Of a stretch of DNA of 64,000 bases, positions 49,485-62,206 are shown piece after piece (position 1 is the first letter of the stretch; every line of letters begins with the position of its first letter). The position numbers and the translations under genes are program-made. The notes beneath the pieces were generated by a model. That model worked only from the letters and a program-made list of their open reading frames with translations. It was not told where the DNA came from and ran no database searches. Source of the DNA: Anoplolepis gracilipes (lineage: Eukaryota; Arthropoda; Insecta; Hymenoptera; Formicidae); assembly GCF_047496725.1 (NCBI RefSeq), contig NC_132982.1:3689501-3753500 (forward strand), read 5' to 3'.

Positions 49485-51719
49485 ACAATACAAGTTTCTA
49501 TCTAAAATTGACTGTTTGGACGTCAGACCACGAACGTAGTTTTGTCTAAAGAAAAAAAAAATAAATATTTTTCGTTATTTTCGTTACGAGTTTACTAACC
49601 GAATCGCGGATTTCGAGATACTTGTTTGTACCGAGAGTGCGGAATGCATGCGCGGCGCAACGCCGATTTACAGTGTGAATTACGTTGGTGTGGAAAGCGT
49701 GGAAGCTTTTTTAAAAGCACGAAAAGCGAACGCGAAAACAGCGGCGAGAACGTGTCTAGGACGACGGGCGACAAACGCCGTTTCGGAGGCCAGGCACGAG
49801 CGCTCTGTAAATTGTTTTCTTACCCTTTTTCCGTCAATCCGAGCGCGGGCGCAGTAAAAAGGGAGCTTTGCCGCCGCGTTATTCTCTCTCTCTTTCTCTC
49901 TCTCTCTTTTTCTCTCTCTCCCCCTCCCTTTTTTTTCAACTATTACATTTTTCCGTGAACGATATACGTGACCACATACAGCGCGTTTCTCTCGTATGGG
50001 TATCTAACATATGTATCGAACGTGAGAATAAACACGAATAGTTTTCGCGTTGCGTTAACGTTGTTATATTACTAGCTTTTGAAATATAATAGATTATTTG
50101 AATTTTTCAATCGCCAACTTAGCCATCTCTAAAACTATGTAAAAGTACTTGCACATCTTTTACTTTGCTTTTACTTATCTTTCATTTTGGAAAAATTTTG
50201 CGGAATTATTTAAAAAATTATTTTTAATTTGTTTTTTGTTGTAAAATATTTTGGGACAATCTTACAAAAAAATACATATTTGAAAATCTAATATTATCTT
50301 GCTATCCGAAATTATCTTTATTTATTTAACGCAATAGTTTCTTCATATCTTAAATTAAAATATTCTTTTCTTAAAAATTGCGGAAGCAATTCGATTTAAT
50401 ATAATTTAATTTAAAATTAATTTAACGTTTATTTTTTTTTTTTCAGAATATAATGTAATATTAGATATTTTTAATTAATTATTAATTTATCGCTCTTATA
50501 TTTATACATATTTAAAAAAATGCGATAAAATGGGCGAAAAAATTAGAAAAATATATGTACATCAGATATAAAAGTAATGTTCAAACATACATATGAACCA
50601 TAAAGCTGTAACATACTTTTATAGCGAAGCTCGAAACGGAGAGCGAGCTCTATGCCACATAAAATATAAGACGAAAAGAGACGCAGGCTCGGAACGAGAA
50701 TGTATATACGAGCGTGTATATGATATACATCGATATCGCGTCGAAGTTCTCATTTCATCCGAGATATCGGATTTTTCCGGGCCAACCCTTCTCTCCTTCT
50801 CGCTTGCGCTCGTTTCTTTATTATCCCTTCACGTCATCTTCTCTCCTCTTCCGCTGCTGTCACCCCCGCGCGCGACCCTTTATACCAAACAAAGCAATCT
50901 CGAACCCGTAGCGAGGACGACGGCCCCTACGTGCGACTGTTAGGTGACAATTTATATACCCAGAGCACCTATATAATAACTTACTCACTCGATACATCTT
51001 TCTCGCACGCGAGACGACGTTTTTCACGGTTTTGTACTTCTCTGCGGCTTGTTACCGCGAGAGAATCGCATTGTTGTGTAACTTTTGGGAACAGTACGCG
51101 AGTTCACCCTCGAATGCGGCACTGAAAACTCCAGTCTTCGTTATTACCTCTTTTCGAGACAAGTTTACTTTATGCATTAAAAATCAAATATTGTGATTGT
51201 TAAATTTATCGATAAAATTAGATACGAAGAAAATATTTTTTCAAACCTGAAAACAGAAAAAAATCTATGGTTCTTTGATAAAATTGAATTAGATACAGTG
51301 TCTCAGAAAATAAATACAACAAATTGGAAAATGCACTTCAACTTTTTATCATTAATATTTACTTTGGAAATTTTATCGACGCATTTGTAAACCAGAAGAG
51401 TTCTTAATTGATTGGCCTTTCAGTAGATAACGATCTTACAATTAATCGCAATAATTGTTCAATAATTTATTGCGTAACGAGGAACTTCTTTATTAAGTGC
51501 ATTAAAATACAAGGGCTGTGTTGCAGCGATGCGATCGAAATAATCGGTGGTGCGACACGTAAGAGTGTCGACGCGATATATGTATTTAATGCGCGCGTTA
51601 TTGGGGCGAAGCAACTAATAAAGTCGATTTCACGCACGATTCGTTGCGTTCGACGCGCACGCGAATAATATAACTCGAGCACTTGCATTCTGCCCGCGGC
51701 TCGCCGGCAACGACATCGC

Positions 51720-51722
<3 letters not shown>

Positions 51723-51764
<42 letters not shown>
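51723..51764. repeat. (AT)21 microsatellite
   Basis: Perfect 42-bp AT run, the longest TA-type repeat in the window. Confidence 0.9.
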
Positions 51765-51766
<2 letters not shown>

Positions 51767-53364
51767 GGTGTATCAGAACTATCGCATTTTATCTCGACCA
51801 CAAATATTCGAAATCACATTAAGCGGAATTACGATCGCGCCAATGTCCGAGAGCCGTTACTCACCGAGTTGTAAAATAAAAAAAAAAATGTCACTCGAGA
51901 ACCTAGAAATTTTTTCAGAAACGTGTATCGAATTTCTATGCTTAAAAAAACAGGCGATTGTTTGTAAAATGAAAGTAGCAACAGTACAAAATATGAGAGC
52001 ATAAAAAAATAACAAATGTATGAGTCTTCGATTAATTTAAATCTTATCAATATATATTATTGAAAAATGAAGAATGGTGCTGACTTCCTATAAAAAAAAA
52101 AAAAAAATAAGAATATTTAATTTTTTTTAGTAATTATAGAAAAATTAAGAATTGATTAATTCTACAGAGTCGGAAGAGAAGCACAATCGTTTTGGACGCC
52201 GTGTATACTGATATGTACATGTATTGTTACGGGATAAGAGACATCGCATAAGTTCGTGGCGTCATGTGCTCATAACTGCCCCCTATCAGACTAATATTAT
52301 TATCCCGGGCCGCCCCACACGATTATCCTGTCATCCGACGTGCAGCGCTTACTTTTCGTGACTTTGTTTCGTGCACGTCAGCGAAAGCTGCTGAATGCCG
52401 TAAACGGAGTGATAAATGGAAATCCAGATTATTGTCTCTCTGCGCGGAACGGATCTCGCTTTTATGTCATTTCTGTCGGATCGAGACAAGAATATCACTT
52501 TCGCAAAATAATCCGAGAATTCTCCAATCTCAGTAGATGGATTCTTTAGCAAATGAGTGTCACATGTATTACAATAATTACATTTTAATCCTATTCTGCA
52601 ATATTCTGGAAAAAGATTTTTACACAATTATAGATTATAACTAAAGGGTAGAAACTTTTTAAAATATTATAAGTTACACATTTGCTTATATTTTTCATTT
52701 ATTTTTAAAAAATTCTTTTGAATGTTTCTTTTATATGTTTTTCAAAAAAATCAAATGTTTTATTTTTTAAAAGCTTTATTCTTTATATAGTTGCAACAGT
52801 AGATGTGTTTCTTTTTTATTACCCATAGATTGCAGTCAGTATAAACTCTAGTACTATGATCATAGGTTATAGAGTATCAGAGAGAATAATCCGTATTAGT
52901 TAATTAGCTCTCGAGGAAAGATCAGTCCCAATTAATGTTCCCGTTGTTCGTACAACTTACCGCTTAAATATCAATTTCAAACAGACGGTATCCTTATTAG
53001 CATTAGCTCGGCAAGTACGACAAAGAAGTTTAGGTATGGCGCTAGGAAAGTTCAAGGATGCAAATAAGGGTAATATCGCGACGAAAGTACGGACGAGGGA
53101 GGACGAGAGGATCGTAGTTTCTGTCTCGTTTACACTTATCGTTGAGATTATTTCGTTCGCGTGGGTTTGTTAGGAAATATGCATGGAAATGTGTTTATTA
53201 TTATTGGACATATTAGAATTATTAACGAAATAAATAATAAATTCAACAATAATATAACGCATTGATCATAAAGATGTAATTAATTTTTAATTTTATATTT
53301 GATTTAATAATATATAGCAAAATGGTATTGTTTTTCAGAATTATTAAAGATCGAATTCTACTTG

Positions 53365-53399
<35 letters not shown>
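53365..53399. repeat. Poly-A tract (35 nt)
   Basis: A run of 35 uninterrupted A. It could be a retroposon tail; I found no recognisable body upstream and no convincing target duplication. Confidence 0.85.
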
Positions 53400-53400
<1 letters not shown>

Positions 53401-54680
53401 GCAGACTCCCTTTATCATTCAGGTCACTTCATTCGAAGTGAGACCATAATTATTTTACCCCGCGCGAAATAAATCATTTCTCGCTTCTCCTCTCCCTTTG
53501 CGAGGTAACAAGAGTACCGCCATTCAAACTGCTCCCAATTTATATTAGGTAATTGAGCCCGGTTACATTGATCGCTCTTTATATCGTTTTAATATAGCGC
53601 ACGAGCACAGAAATGATTTCTTTAAGTCTCTTACAGATTTATGTACAATAACATGAATTTATCGCATTATAGAAATTAATTTGTTTATAATTATTATAAA
53701 GTTTTTGTGCGAGATATTGATTTAGCATTAATTTTTCTCGAAAACTTGGGGAAAATTAAATATACTTGATTGAGATGGATAAATCGACAAAGATGTAAGA
53801 CTTATAGGATGAAGCATCGAACCGTGATTATTCATCGCCGAGACTTTTAAAACGAAAACGCCATCGCTGCGGCCGCTCATAGGTCCATCACGTCGGACGA
53901 ATGAATAATTATCTTGCGCCCCGCGTACGAAACGAATCGTTTCTCGACGTTACTCCCTTTTTTTCCGCCGAAGGAGAGAAATACCTATACCGGACCGCCC
54001 CCAATTTATATAAGCTAACCGAGTCGGCGCCCCCGGGCCACCATCCCCTCGCCACCGTCGTTGTCGGTGCTCGTATAATAATTCCGCGATTCCCTCCCGA
54101 TGTTCATTTCATTATTTTTTTTTCCCTACTTCGTCGCGGCCGCCTTCGCCTCTCCTTCCTCTCCTTCAGCGGCCGCCACTTCCACGACCGTTTCTCCGCA
54201 ACCCACCACCATCGCCGCCGACGCCGCTGAGAGGGTGATAAGTCGTGACGTCGACGAGGTAGAGGTGATTCCGAAGCGTAGGCGTGGTCGCGGCATTCCA
54301 CCCCCGCCGGCTGGTCCCCGACCGGGGGTGGGAAGGCTCGGATTCCGTGGGGCTGGGGGTAGGATGGCGCGTGGGGCGGGGGTAGGTGCACGCTTCGCGT
54401 TGGCTGCCTCCAACCCTCCACCACCACGTGGCCGGCGGCAGTGCAGTGGTGGACATACGCCGTTATATACAGAGGGTGGAAAATCGTGTAAGAAAAACCC
54501 CGCGGCACTCTGTGTGCGCGCCTCAACCTCATCGGCCCCTTTCTCTCTTTCACGCTCATTCTCCGTTCCCTCTTTTCAACCCCTCCTTCCTCTTCCTCCC
54601 TCCCCCGGGTTGGGTAATAGACGGCGGCTCTACTTAAGTGCGGGGCACGTCGTTGTGTCTCGTCCTCCTTGTCCATTCTT

Positions 54681-54684
<4 letters not shown>

Positions 54685-54713
<29 letters not shown>
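54685..54713. repeat. (CT)14 microsatellite
   Basis: CT run within the GC-rich block upstream of DBX. Confidence 0.85.
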
Positions 54714-54720
<7 letters not shown>

Positions 54721-56116
54721 TTTCTCTCCTCCTCCTATCTCACCCCGGTCTTTATCCTCGCGCGTTTAAAAGGGACGTATGTATGTATGGCCGCGTGTAC
54801 GCCGCTTTTATGTGGAATTCTTGGGACGAGCATCGAGAGAGAGGAGACTTATCACGTCGCTGTCCGTGTACGGACGCCTGTGTTTACGCGTGTACGCGCA
54901 CATGCACGCACGCGGATCGCGCACCAGCGTCGCGCACATTAATTTAATTAACCCTACGGACACTTCCGGCCCAACGTGCTCTGCCGCGCCTTCCACGATA
55001 ATGCGCACGCGGATACGTCCGGCGTTTCATCGTCACTTTCGTTGACTCGGGCCACGTCGGGGGTGGCGAAATTATGCGCGCGGGATGACGGCGTAACGTA
55101 CTGTCTCGTCGTATGACACTATATGTACCGTGCAACACTATACGAGCGTTCCGCATGTGCTTTTGGAGCAACTGTAATTTTAATAAACTCTCTTTAAATT
55201 GTTACGAATAAAGTAATTACTTCTAGATTGCAAGAGAGATCGAATCTCAAGGATTTCTTCGTCAATTATATGACACCATTGATAATGAGTATAAGATTTC
55301 GTAAATGTTTTTAGAAACTACAAGTTGAAGTCTTATAGCGAAAATGAAAGAGAGACAATTATAACTGAGTTTGATTTATAGTGTTAATATTAAATATTTT
55401 ATACATTAATATTAAAAGATTTTTTAGAAAAAAAAATATTTGTATTAATAATACATTGCTATAATTTTTAATAATCGAAAATATTTAAAAATATATTGTT
55501 TTATATTAGAGTAAAAGAAATTAAAAAATTATAAATAATATAGAAAAAAATATTCTTTTACTACTGTATCGTTATACAAGTCTTGCTAAAATTATCAAAA
55601 TTCCTTTTACTATATTTAGCGGTATACATACATATATATGTAAAAAAAAATAATTGTAGAACTACCTACAATTATTACTTCAATTTCCATTGCGCGCTGG
55701 TAATTATAATAAACCCACAAATGACTTCATAATATCGATATCGCGTAATTATCGCGTTATTATCACGTGATTTGGAGAAGCCGGCGTGATCGTGGACGAT
55801 CGCCAAGCCTCTCTCGTTCCCGCCGCCGGTTATTATTATTATCATCATTATTGTTATCGTTATTACTATACCAGTGGGTTTTCGGAGAGGCTAGCTGCGA
55901 GTTCTCTCTCTTTCATCGGCGGGATAATATAATTACCTACACCTACAAGAAAATTACATCGTACCCCCTTCGCACGAGTCTATCCAACACGAATACGATA
56001 ACCTGCGAGCGCGCATTCGCCGGTGGTAGTGCGAGATAATAAAGTTGATAAGAGTGTAGAGAGCCGCTCTCTGCAACCCCTACCCACCGAAAGAGAGCAA
56101 ACGGAGTAGCGCCTGG

Positions 56117-56136
56117 GGGGGGGGGGGGCGGGGGAG
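56117..56136. repeat. Poly-G tract, G-quadruplex candidate
   Basis: About 13-14 G are followed by C and another five G. It can fold as a G-quadruplex on the plus strand. Confidence 0.75.
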
Positions 56137-57698
56137 AAGGGTGAGGAGTGGATAAAGGCGAGCCGGGCGATACGCGAGAAATGGGGTGCGAGCGAGAGAG
56201 CGCCTAGGGGTTGCCGGAGGGTGCATCGACGAGGGGGTAAATGGGCGTGGCCGGCGTCTGCCGGCTGAGGCAGGCGATTGGACGGTCCGCGGGGCGGCAT
56301 CGTCAAATAAAATCCAATCGTTGAGACCAAAGGAATGCGAATCTCCAGGCTTTTTTCCTACCCTCGGTATACGGCGAGGCGGTGAGCCGTCTCCCTCCCT
56401 TCACCCTTCTCGCCCCCCCCTCGTTCTCCGTTCCCCGCCGCGGTGGTTTTCGTGTACGCGACTCTCTCCCTTCTCTCCCCTTCCGTCTTTCTCCTTTTCC
56501 TTCGCCACCCAAGGGGGTGCGCGCAGCGCCGTTTGATGGGAGTATGATTTTATTACGGCATTACCGAGCGAGCCAAACCCCGAATTGCTCGGCTTATAGT
56601 CCGTATTATCTCACCTAAGAGGGAAAGAAGGGGTGGCAGAGGAAGACCGAGAGGGGCGGATCGGTGGGTGACGGAGAGGGGAAAGACACGTTCGCGCGGA
56701 GCACCCACCCCACGAGCGCACGTACCCTTCTTCGGGTAAGGCCACTGCCTGCACGTACGTATCACGGGGTGGTGTTTCGAGAACGCCGGCGACGCCGGTC
56801 GGGATAAGAGGGAAGAGAGGGGGAGGGGAGCGCAGAGGGGGAGGCGGAGTGAGCCATCTATATGCCTTTGTGGGCCTTCATTCGAGGGTTGCATGCTCTC
56901 ACGTTGCCGCTGCCACCACTAACCCCCCTTCCGTGCGTTCGGAAGGCACGCACGCAGGCATGCCAGTTGACATTCTGCTGCCGAAATCGCACGTCCTCGT
57001 CGTCGGACGGGGCGAGGTGAAGTCGCGTACATTGGAACACGCGACCATGTGATACGCGCGCGATCTCGCGCACGGAGAGATCTCCCGCGACGTGGATCTC
57101 GCGGGAAGAAGGAAGCGGCCCCAGCTTCTTTGCTAGAGCTACTTGAGAATCGCACGTCATTGAGAAACACGGTCTCGAATTGCAATGTCAGCGTATAGAT
57201 AATTGGCGGTGAGGTTAAAATAATTTGCGTTCGTCCAACGGACAGCTGCTAGTAATCGACTGATGATGAGTAAAATCGAGAAAATTGAGAAAGAAATGCT
57301 GAAAAGTGTGACTAGTGTTTTGAAATAATTTGTGAAAGATTGAGTTATTGAAGCAGTAGCGCTGTATCAATCTTTGACAATCTTGATATATTCGCAGAAA
57401 TGTGATTTTCCAAATAATCCAATTTTACGCGTGGCTCTTAATGGACGTGTTATCAATCAATGTTAACAATCAAGTTATCGCTAAGTAATCGAAATAATGA
57501 ATCTAACATAATGTTTGAAACGCATGAAGAAGAAATCGATTAATCGCAACATAATAAGTAAAACAGTTGGTAGGAGAATATTACGAGAAACATTAGAGTC
57601 AAGCGCGAAGTACGAAGGGCACCTTCCGGTACTTTCGTAATTAAGAATCATCCCGTGAAACGACGATCGCGACAATCGGAGGGCCAAGCAGCCGTGAT

Positions 57699-58605
57699 AT
57701 GTTCCCCTCGTCAGCGGCGATGCTGAAGAATCTGCAGCAAAGTGCCATGACCTCGCCCTTCTTGATGGAGAACCTGCTCCAGAGCAAGGCGTCGCCGGGG
57801 ACAGACCTTACCAGTCTGACCTTGAACTGGGCGGCGAGTCTGGTGGCGCGACAGCGCGAGAGAGAATGCGAGGCGAATCTCAGACTCGTCCGCGACCGAT
57901 CTTCTCCCAGCGATCTCGTCCAGGATCACCTGGATCAACGATCCGGCACGATCGGTGGACGCGATCGCATGATGATCGATTGCGGCGGCCGGGATCAGCA
58001 GAGATCCAGCGGCGGTAGATCCGCCGGCGAGCGGCAGCACGACAGGATGCAGCTTCTTCAGCGCGAGAAGGAGGTTCTAGATCGGACTCAGAGCGTCTAC
58101 GTGGACATGGAGAACGAGAGGATGGACGGCCCGGTCGTGGACCGGCTGTGCGCGATGGAGAGGCTTTGCAACGAGAGGATCGACAATCGATCCAACTCGG
58201 GCGTGGAATCGTGCAACTCGAACGTCGACGAGGATCCGCTCCCGGGCGCCGAGCTGGACGGTGGTCTTCAAGCGGCCGACAGGGATGAGATGATGCTGGG
58301 CGAGCGGGTCTCCGCGATCGAGATAGACAGACGATACGACCTTGGATGCAGAAATGTCATGCACATGTCCGACGAGATGACGATCGTGTCGGGTGAGAGG
58401 GAGACAACGGTGACGGCAGTGGCGGCGGTCGAGCGTGCCGTCGACAGAATAGGCGAGAGGACCGCGAACGCCGTCGCCTGTTCCTGCGGCGAGGAGCAGT
58501 GTTCCGGTCCAGCATGCAGGACCATCCAGGAGAAGGAGAAGCCGCAACTCAAGTTCAGCGTTAGCGCCATACTTGGCGGCAATCACGATAGGAGACCGCA
58601 TCCCG
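57699..58605 (+). CDS. Dbx: Homeobox protein DBX, first coding exon (partial gene)
   Basis: This is a 302-codon exon ending in phase 1 at CCCG followed by GTAATT. The start is the MFPS methionine. It matches the vertebrate DBX start MMFPS and is followed by TSPFLMENLLQ (residues 18-28), equivalent to the DBX Engrailed-homology-like repressor motif SFLVEDLI. Near the end, KPQLKFSVSAILG (281-293) corresponds to the conserved LKFGVNAIL block that precedes the DBX homeodomain. The 230 residues between are charged, Arg/Glu/Asp-rich and low in conservation features, with many RQRERE-type stretches. DBX proteins are neural progenitor repressors. No homeodomain (KIWFQNRR) was seen through 64,000, so it must lie beyond the right edge. 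Long flanking deserts fit a developmental regulator. Confidence 0.8.
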
Positions 58606-59141
58606 GTAATTTATTGATAAATTGATTTACTTGACGTAATCGAGTCGACAGTTGGAATTGAGACATTAGACAGAGATTGATCGAGGCGAAATTAGGCATT
58701 TTCAAACAGTGCACAAGTCTCATGAAACTTTCTTTTTTCTCCTTTAAAAAAGGAAGAGATTTTTATAAATAAAGTTTATAAACAATTTTTGTGAGAGTAA
58801 GCTTTATGAAAATTCATTGATGAATGAGCATGAGTTTATCTTGATATTAGTTGATGAAATTTTTTTATGCGTAATGTGTTAATTGGCATTTGATTTTTAT
58901 AAATCGTGATAGACTATAATAAAAATAGAACATCAAATATTCTATATATGAAGAAGAAAGACACACATTAAGAGATTTAAAAAATAAAATTGATTATAAT
59001 AGACAAAAAGTTACTAGATAATTTATTGATAAATACTGACAATTATTTTGACATTGTGACACATTAATCGGATGATATTTGATAAATTTTTAATTGTCAA
59101 ATATTTCATGATTAATGTGTTAATCGCTATTTATATATTTA

Positions 59142-59418
59142 ACTTTTATTTCGTACTGGTGGATCATTTTAATCTGTGATTTTTTTAACAACATCAATTT
59201 CTCGAAAACGAATAGTCGTAAAACAATATATTTAAGCAAATTATTTTTCAAATTCATTATTTTAATCTTTAATTAAAAGGAAAAAGGTATATAAGTTTTT
59301 TTAGATTTTTTTAAACATATTTTGAAACACTTTACATATTAATAAATGCTTGGAAAATACGCTGACCCACCTGGACGATTAAACGGTGTCAAAAATAACA
59401 GTACGGAGTAAGGAGTAA
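59142..59418. mobile_element. MITE-like element, copy 2 (inverted relative to copy 1)
   Basis: Read on the minus strand it aligns with 44670-44944 over its whole length. Shared blocks include ACTCCGTACTGTTATTTTTG, AGGTGGGTCAG, TATTAATATGTAAAGTG and TCGAGAAATTGATGTTGTT. Terminal bases are more decayed than in copy 1 (AGTAAGGAG in place of AGTAAGGGA). Confidence 0.75.
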
Positions 59419-60010
59419 ATATATATAAACAGCTATATTATAAAATAAGCGTGAAAATAATTTTGAAAAGAATTAATATCTCTCTTTTATTCTCCATATA
59501 TCTGGTGTCTTTGAAACAGCAAAATTATAAAAATCAAGGACACTAGTGACACTAACTATAGAAATAATATACTAGTATTATATATACATACAATGTCAAC
59601 GAGCGTCGATTACGCGTATTCGTCCACGCTTGTCGTCGAAAAGACGCCGTTCAGGAAGAGTTTCGCGCGGCGATCGGACGACAATTCGGAGAGAGTATTG
59701 AAACAAAGCTCACCACAAATCAGTGTCGCGAGCAGACTTCTGTCGTTGGTCCCTAAATCTCATCCGCACACCCTCAAGACGAGTCGCGCAGCGTGCGTGC
59801 GGAGGAGGGAAGGGGGGAGGAGGGGAGGTGGGAAAAGCGGGTGGAGCGCACTGGGCGTCAGCTGGCCCGCCACTTACCTTCACCCCAATATTAAGCCCTT
59901 ACGATTGGTGCCTATAATATTAGACAAGCGGCAGGATTCAATGATGTATTGCCGCGGCGCTTGTCGCGCGTTTCCCTCGTGACTCGGCTCGAATGATTTG
60001 TCGCGAATTC

Positions 60011-60376
60011 GTTGCGAATTAATGCGAGATATGATGGAAAAAATACGGTTTCTAATGGCACAATTATGTACACATTTGGTAGCGGTAAAATGAGAAAATA
60101 TTTAGAATTTATGTTAAAAGTGTGTGAAAAGAATTAATAATATGATGTATGTAATATGTAATACTGTGCTCTTTAATATCCTAATTAAAATATTAAAGAA
60201 CTTTTTTAATTATCTTAATAAAATATTAAAGAGTACAGTGTTGTACATTACGTATATTAATAAATACTTTTTAATATAAATTCTAAATATATTTTCTCAT
60301 TTTATCGTTTTTAAATGTGTAAATAATTGTGCCATTAAGAACCTTTTTTCGATCACATCTCGCATTAATTTGCAAC
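60011..60376. mobile_element. 366-bp foldback element
   Basis: The whole segment is an imperfect palindrome with arms of about 180 bp. The left end GTTGCGAATTAATGCGAGAT pairs with the right end ATCTCGCATTAATTTGCAAC. Internally, TAATGGCACAATTATGTACACATTT pairs with a near-identical complement at 60315-60340 and TAAAATGAGAAAATAT with ATATTTTCTCATTTTA. Near the centre, TACTGTGCTCTTTAATAT pairs with ATATTAAAGAGTACAGT. The loop is only a few tens of bases. There is no coding capacity. It fits a foldback/MITE insertion or a long hairpin transcript source. Confidence 0.8.
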
Positions 60377-61010
60377 AAATTTACGAAAAATATCTTGCAA
60401 TATTTTGCATGCAAATTATATTGTAAGAACAACTTGATGAAACGTAACTATGAATTTCGCACAACATTAATGTCGATAATTATGACAGTAAGTGTAAAAT
60501 ATTGACAACAACTTAACGATGACTTAATTTATTAATTTATTAATTTTCCCCTTGGAAAGTGCTGCATAGTGCGTTCTTTGCGAGCCAAATTTGTAATGAA
60601 AGATTCGATAAAAGAATCGATTATTATTTCCCGTTGCCTCGGGACTATGAGAAAAAATCACGAATTACAGTCCTTCCACGCAGAAGTTACAATGCCCGTC
60701 CCGTCATTCACAGAACGCCTGGAAATTCGTGAGGGTCCGCCGGACCCTCGCACACACACACGCATACACGCGTACCGACCAATCTTTGGCCGGCGTGTCC
60801 TCATTGTCACTCTTTCCTACGCGGTTCCCTCGAACCCTTCGCTATCATGATTGACACGAGTCGATAAAGACCGTGTGCGCGCGCGATAAACGCGCGTAGA
60901 CGCACTAGATGTATAAACTGTTCACAAATCGTCGCGCGGGGAGGGAACGAGCAAGCCGGCAGAGCAAAAGAGGAAGGGAAGAGAGCGCGTGCGAAACTCC
61001 ACGAAAGTGA

Positions 61011-61038
61011 GGAGAGAGAGAGAGAGAGACAGAGAGGG

Positions 61039-61069
<31 letters not shown>

Positions 61070-61084
61070 GAGAGAGAGAGAGAG
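61011..61084. repeat. 74-bp GA microsatellite
   Basis: GA dinucleotides interrupted three times (CA, GGG, GGG). Confidence 0.9.
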
Positions 61085-61204
61085 GTGAATGTTGCATTTA
61101 ACATCGGCGAATTGCACGCATCTGCCAGCAGAAGGATACGCGAGAGGGAACAGGGGGGTGGGAAGAGGGGAATATCGCGCGGAGGGAAGGAGCGGGCCCG
61201 AGCA

Positions 61205-61300
61205 GGGGTGGCAATGGGGAAATTTGGTGCGTTCGAGATGCGTGGTGGTGGAGGGATGGGGGAGGGCGGAGGGGAGGGGGCGAGGGTCGGGGGAGTTTCA
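61205..61300 (+). other. G-rich block with G-quadruplex potential
   Basis: The segment contains many G3-G5 runs within about 60 bp (GGGATGGGGGAGGGCGGAGG and following). Four-run G-quadruplexes with loops of 1-4 nt can be drawn in several registers. Confidence 0.7.
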
Positions 61301-62206
61301 TGCGTTTGTCGGATAGCGGATGCATTGACCGTGCCACGTGCATGTGTTACATCCCCCTTGGTCCCCCGTACGTACCGGGAGACCGCACCCCTCTCCCTCT
61401 TTCCCTTCCTCCCTCCCTCCCTCCTTCCCTCAATGCTACCCCCCCATCGCCGACCTCTCACCGCGAATAGACTCTCCAGTATCCATGAGCGCGGTACCGC
61501 CGTCCTCCCACTGTCCTCCTCCTCTCCCCCGTCTTCTCCTCGCATATACATCCTCGCCCCTGTCCCTGTTCCTCATCGTACCCCGTGTTGGTATAGAGCC
61601 ACCCCTCCCCCGCGGGCTTGTACGTCATGTCGAAATGTTGTGAAATAATTGCGCGAAAAAGTGATTGGCAACAAACTCGAAATTCATCGACGAGAGACGC
61701 GAGGGCCGCTCGCGGCGGAACTGGAATTTGGGATAAGGGGGTGAGGAGGGGGGAGGGCAGGTAGTGGGATGATCTAGCGCGGGGGCATTGCGGGGGAGGA
61801 CTCGGTGTCTGACGGGCGAGCGACGTTGAATTTCGAATAGCATTTTCACCAATCGTCCCGCGATTTATTCCCCTTTCCTCGCTCGCCCCCTCCCCCCGCC
61901 CCTTCCAACGTCCCGTTTTACCCTTCCCCCCTTATCCTCGCGAGCCGCCACTCGCGGCTCATGTTTTTTGTTGCGTATCGCAACGATTATTGATATTTTT
62001 CAATAACGGCTGTGTGTCGAGCACGACGGACCTCGTTTTAATACGCGTATCTCCCGTGGAAAAAAAAAAAGTCGTATTTTACTCACTGGTTAAATAAGAG
62101 CCCGGAAATAGTAATGACGGATCAAAGAAGGAAAAATCGACCGTAGACGATTAGGATCCGAAATACTAAAAGTCAAAAGTAGCAAATGTGAACTGATTAA
62201 ATAATA

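Larger units (their letters stand above)
20550..53899. other. 33-kb gene desert
   Basis: No coding exon, homology-bearing peptide or RNA gene was recognised on either strand. The open frames here are short or are translations of GA/CT, TA or GC-biased sequence. The region alternates AT-rich stretches with GC/CpG-rich patches of a few hundred bases. It carries more than fifteen GA/CT microsatellites and the repeats listed separately. Unannotated non-coding exons and enhancers cannot be excluded. Confidence 0.6.
53900..57200. promoter_or_regulatory. GC- and CpG-rich block upstream of DBX
   Basis: About 3.3 kb of GC-rich sequence with frequent CG dinucleotides lies up to 0.5 kb before the DBX start codon, interrupted by an AT-rich insert at about 55,150-55,760. 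It includes a CT microsatellite (54685-54713) and a G run at about 56117-56130. Its open frames are GC-bias artefacts (Pro/Arg/Ala/Ser repeats). Promoter or proximal regulatory sequence of DBX is a reasonable inference, with no specific core element identified. Confidence 0.4.

Noticed and set aside
54100..54942. 280-codon open frame on the plus strand
   Set aside because: The translation is Pro/Arg/Ser/Leu low complexity from GC-rich DNA and a CT repeat. The opposite strand is equally open, and no domain is visible.
57711..58601. Antisense frames within DBX exon 1
   Set aside because: They are shadow frames of a GC-rich coding exon. The sense frame carries DBX motifs at both ends.
60922..61648. 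Long overlapping open frames on both strands (209 and 219 codons)
   Set aside because: They are translations of the GA/CT microsatellite and the G-rich/C-rich blocks. Length comes from low stop-codon density, not from coding.
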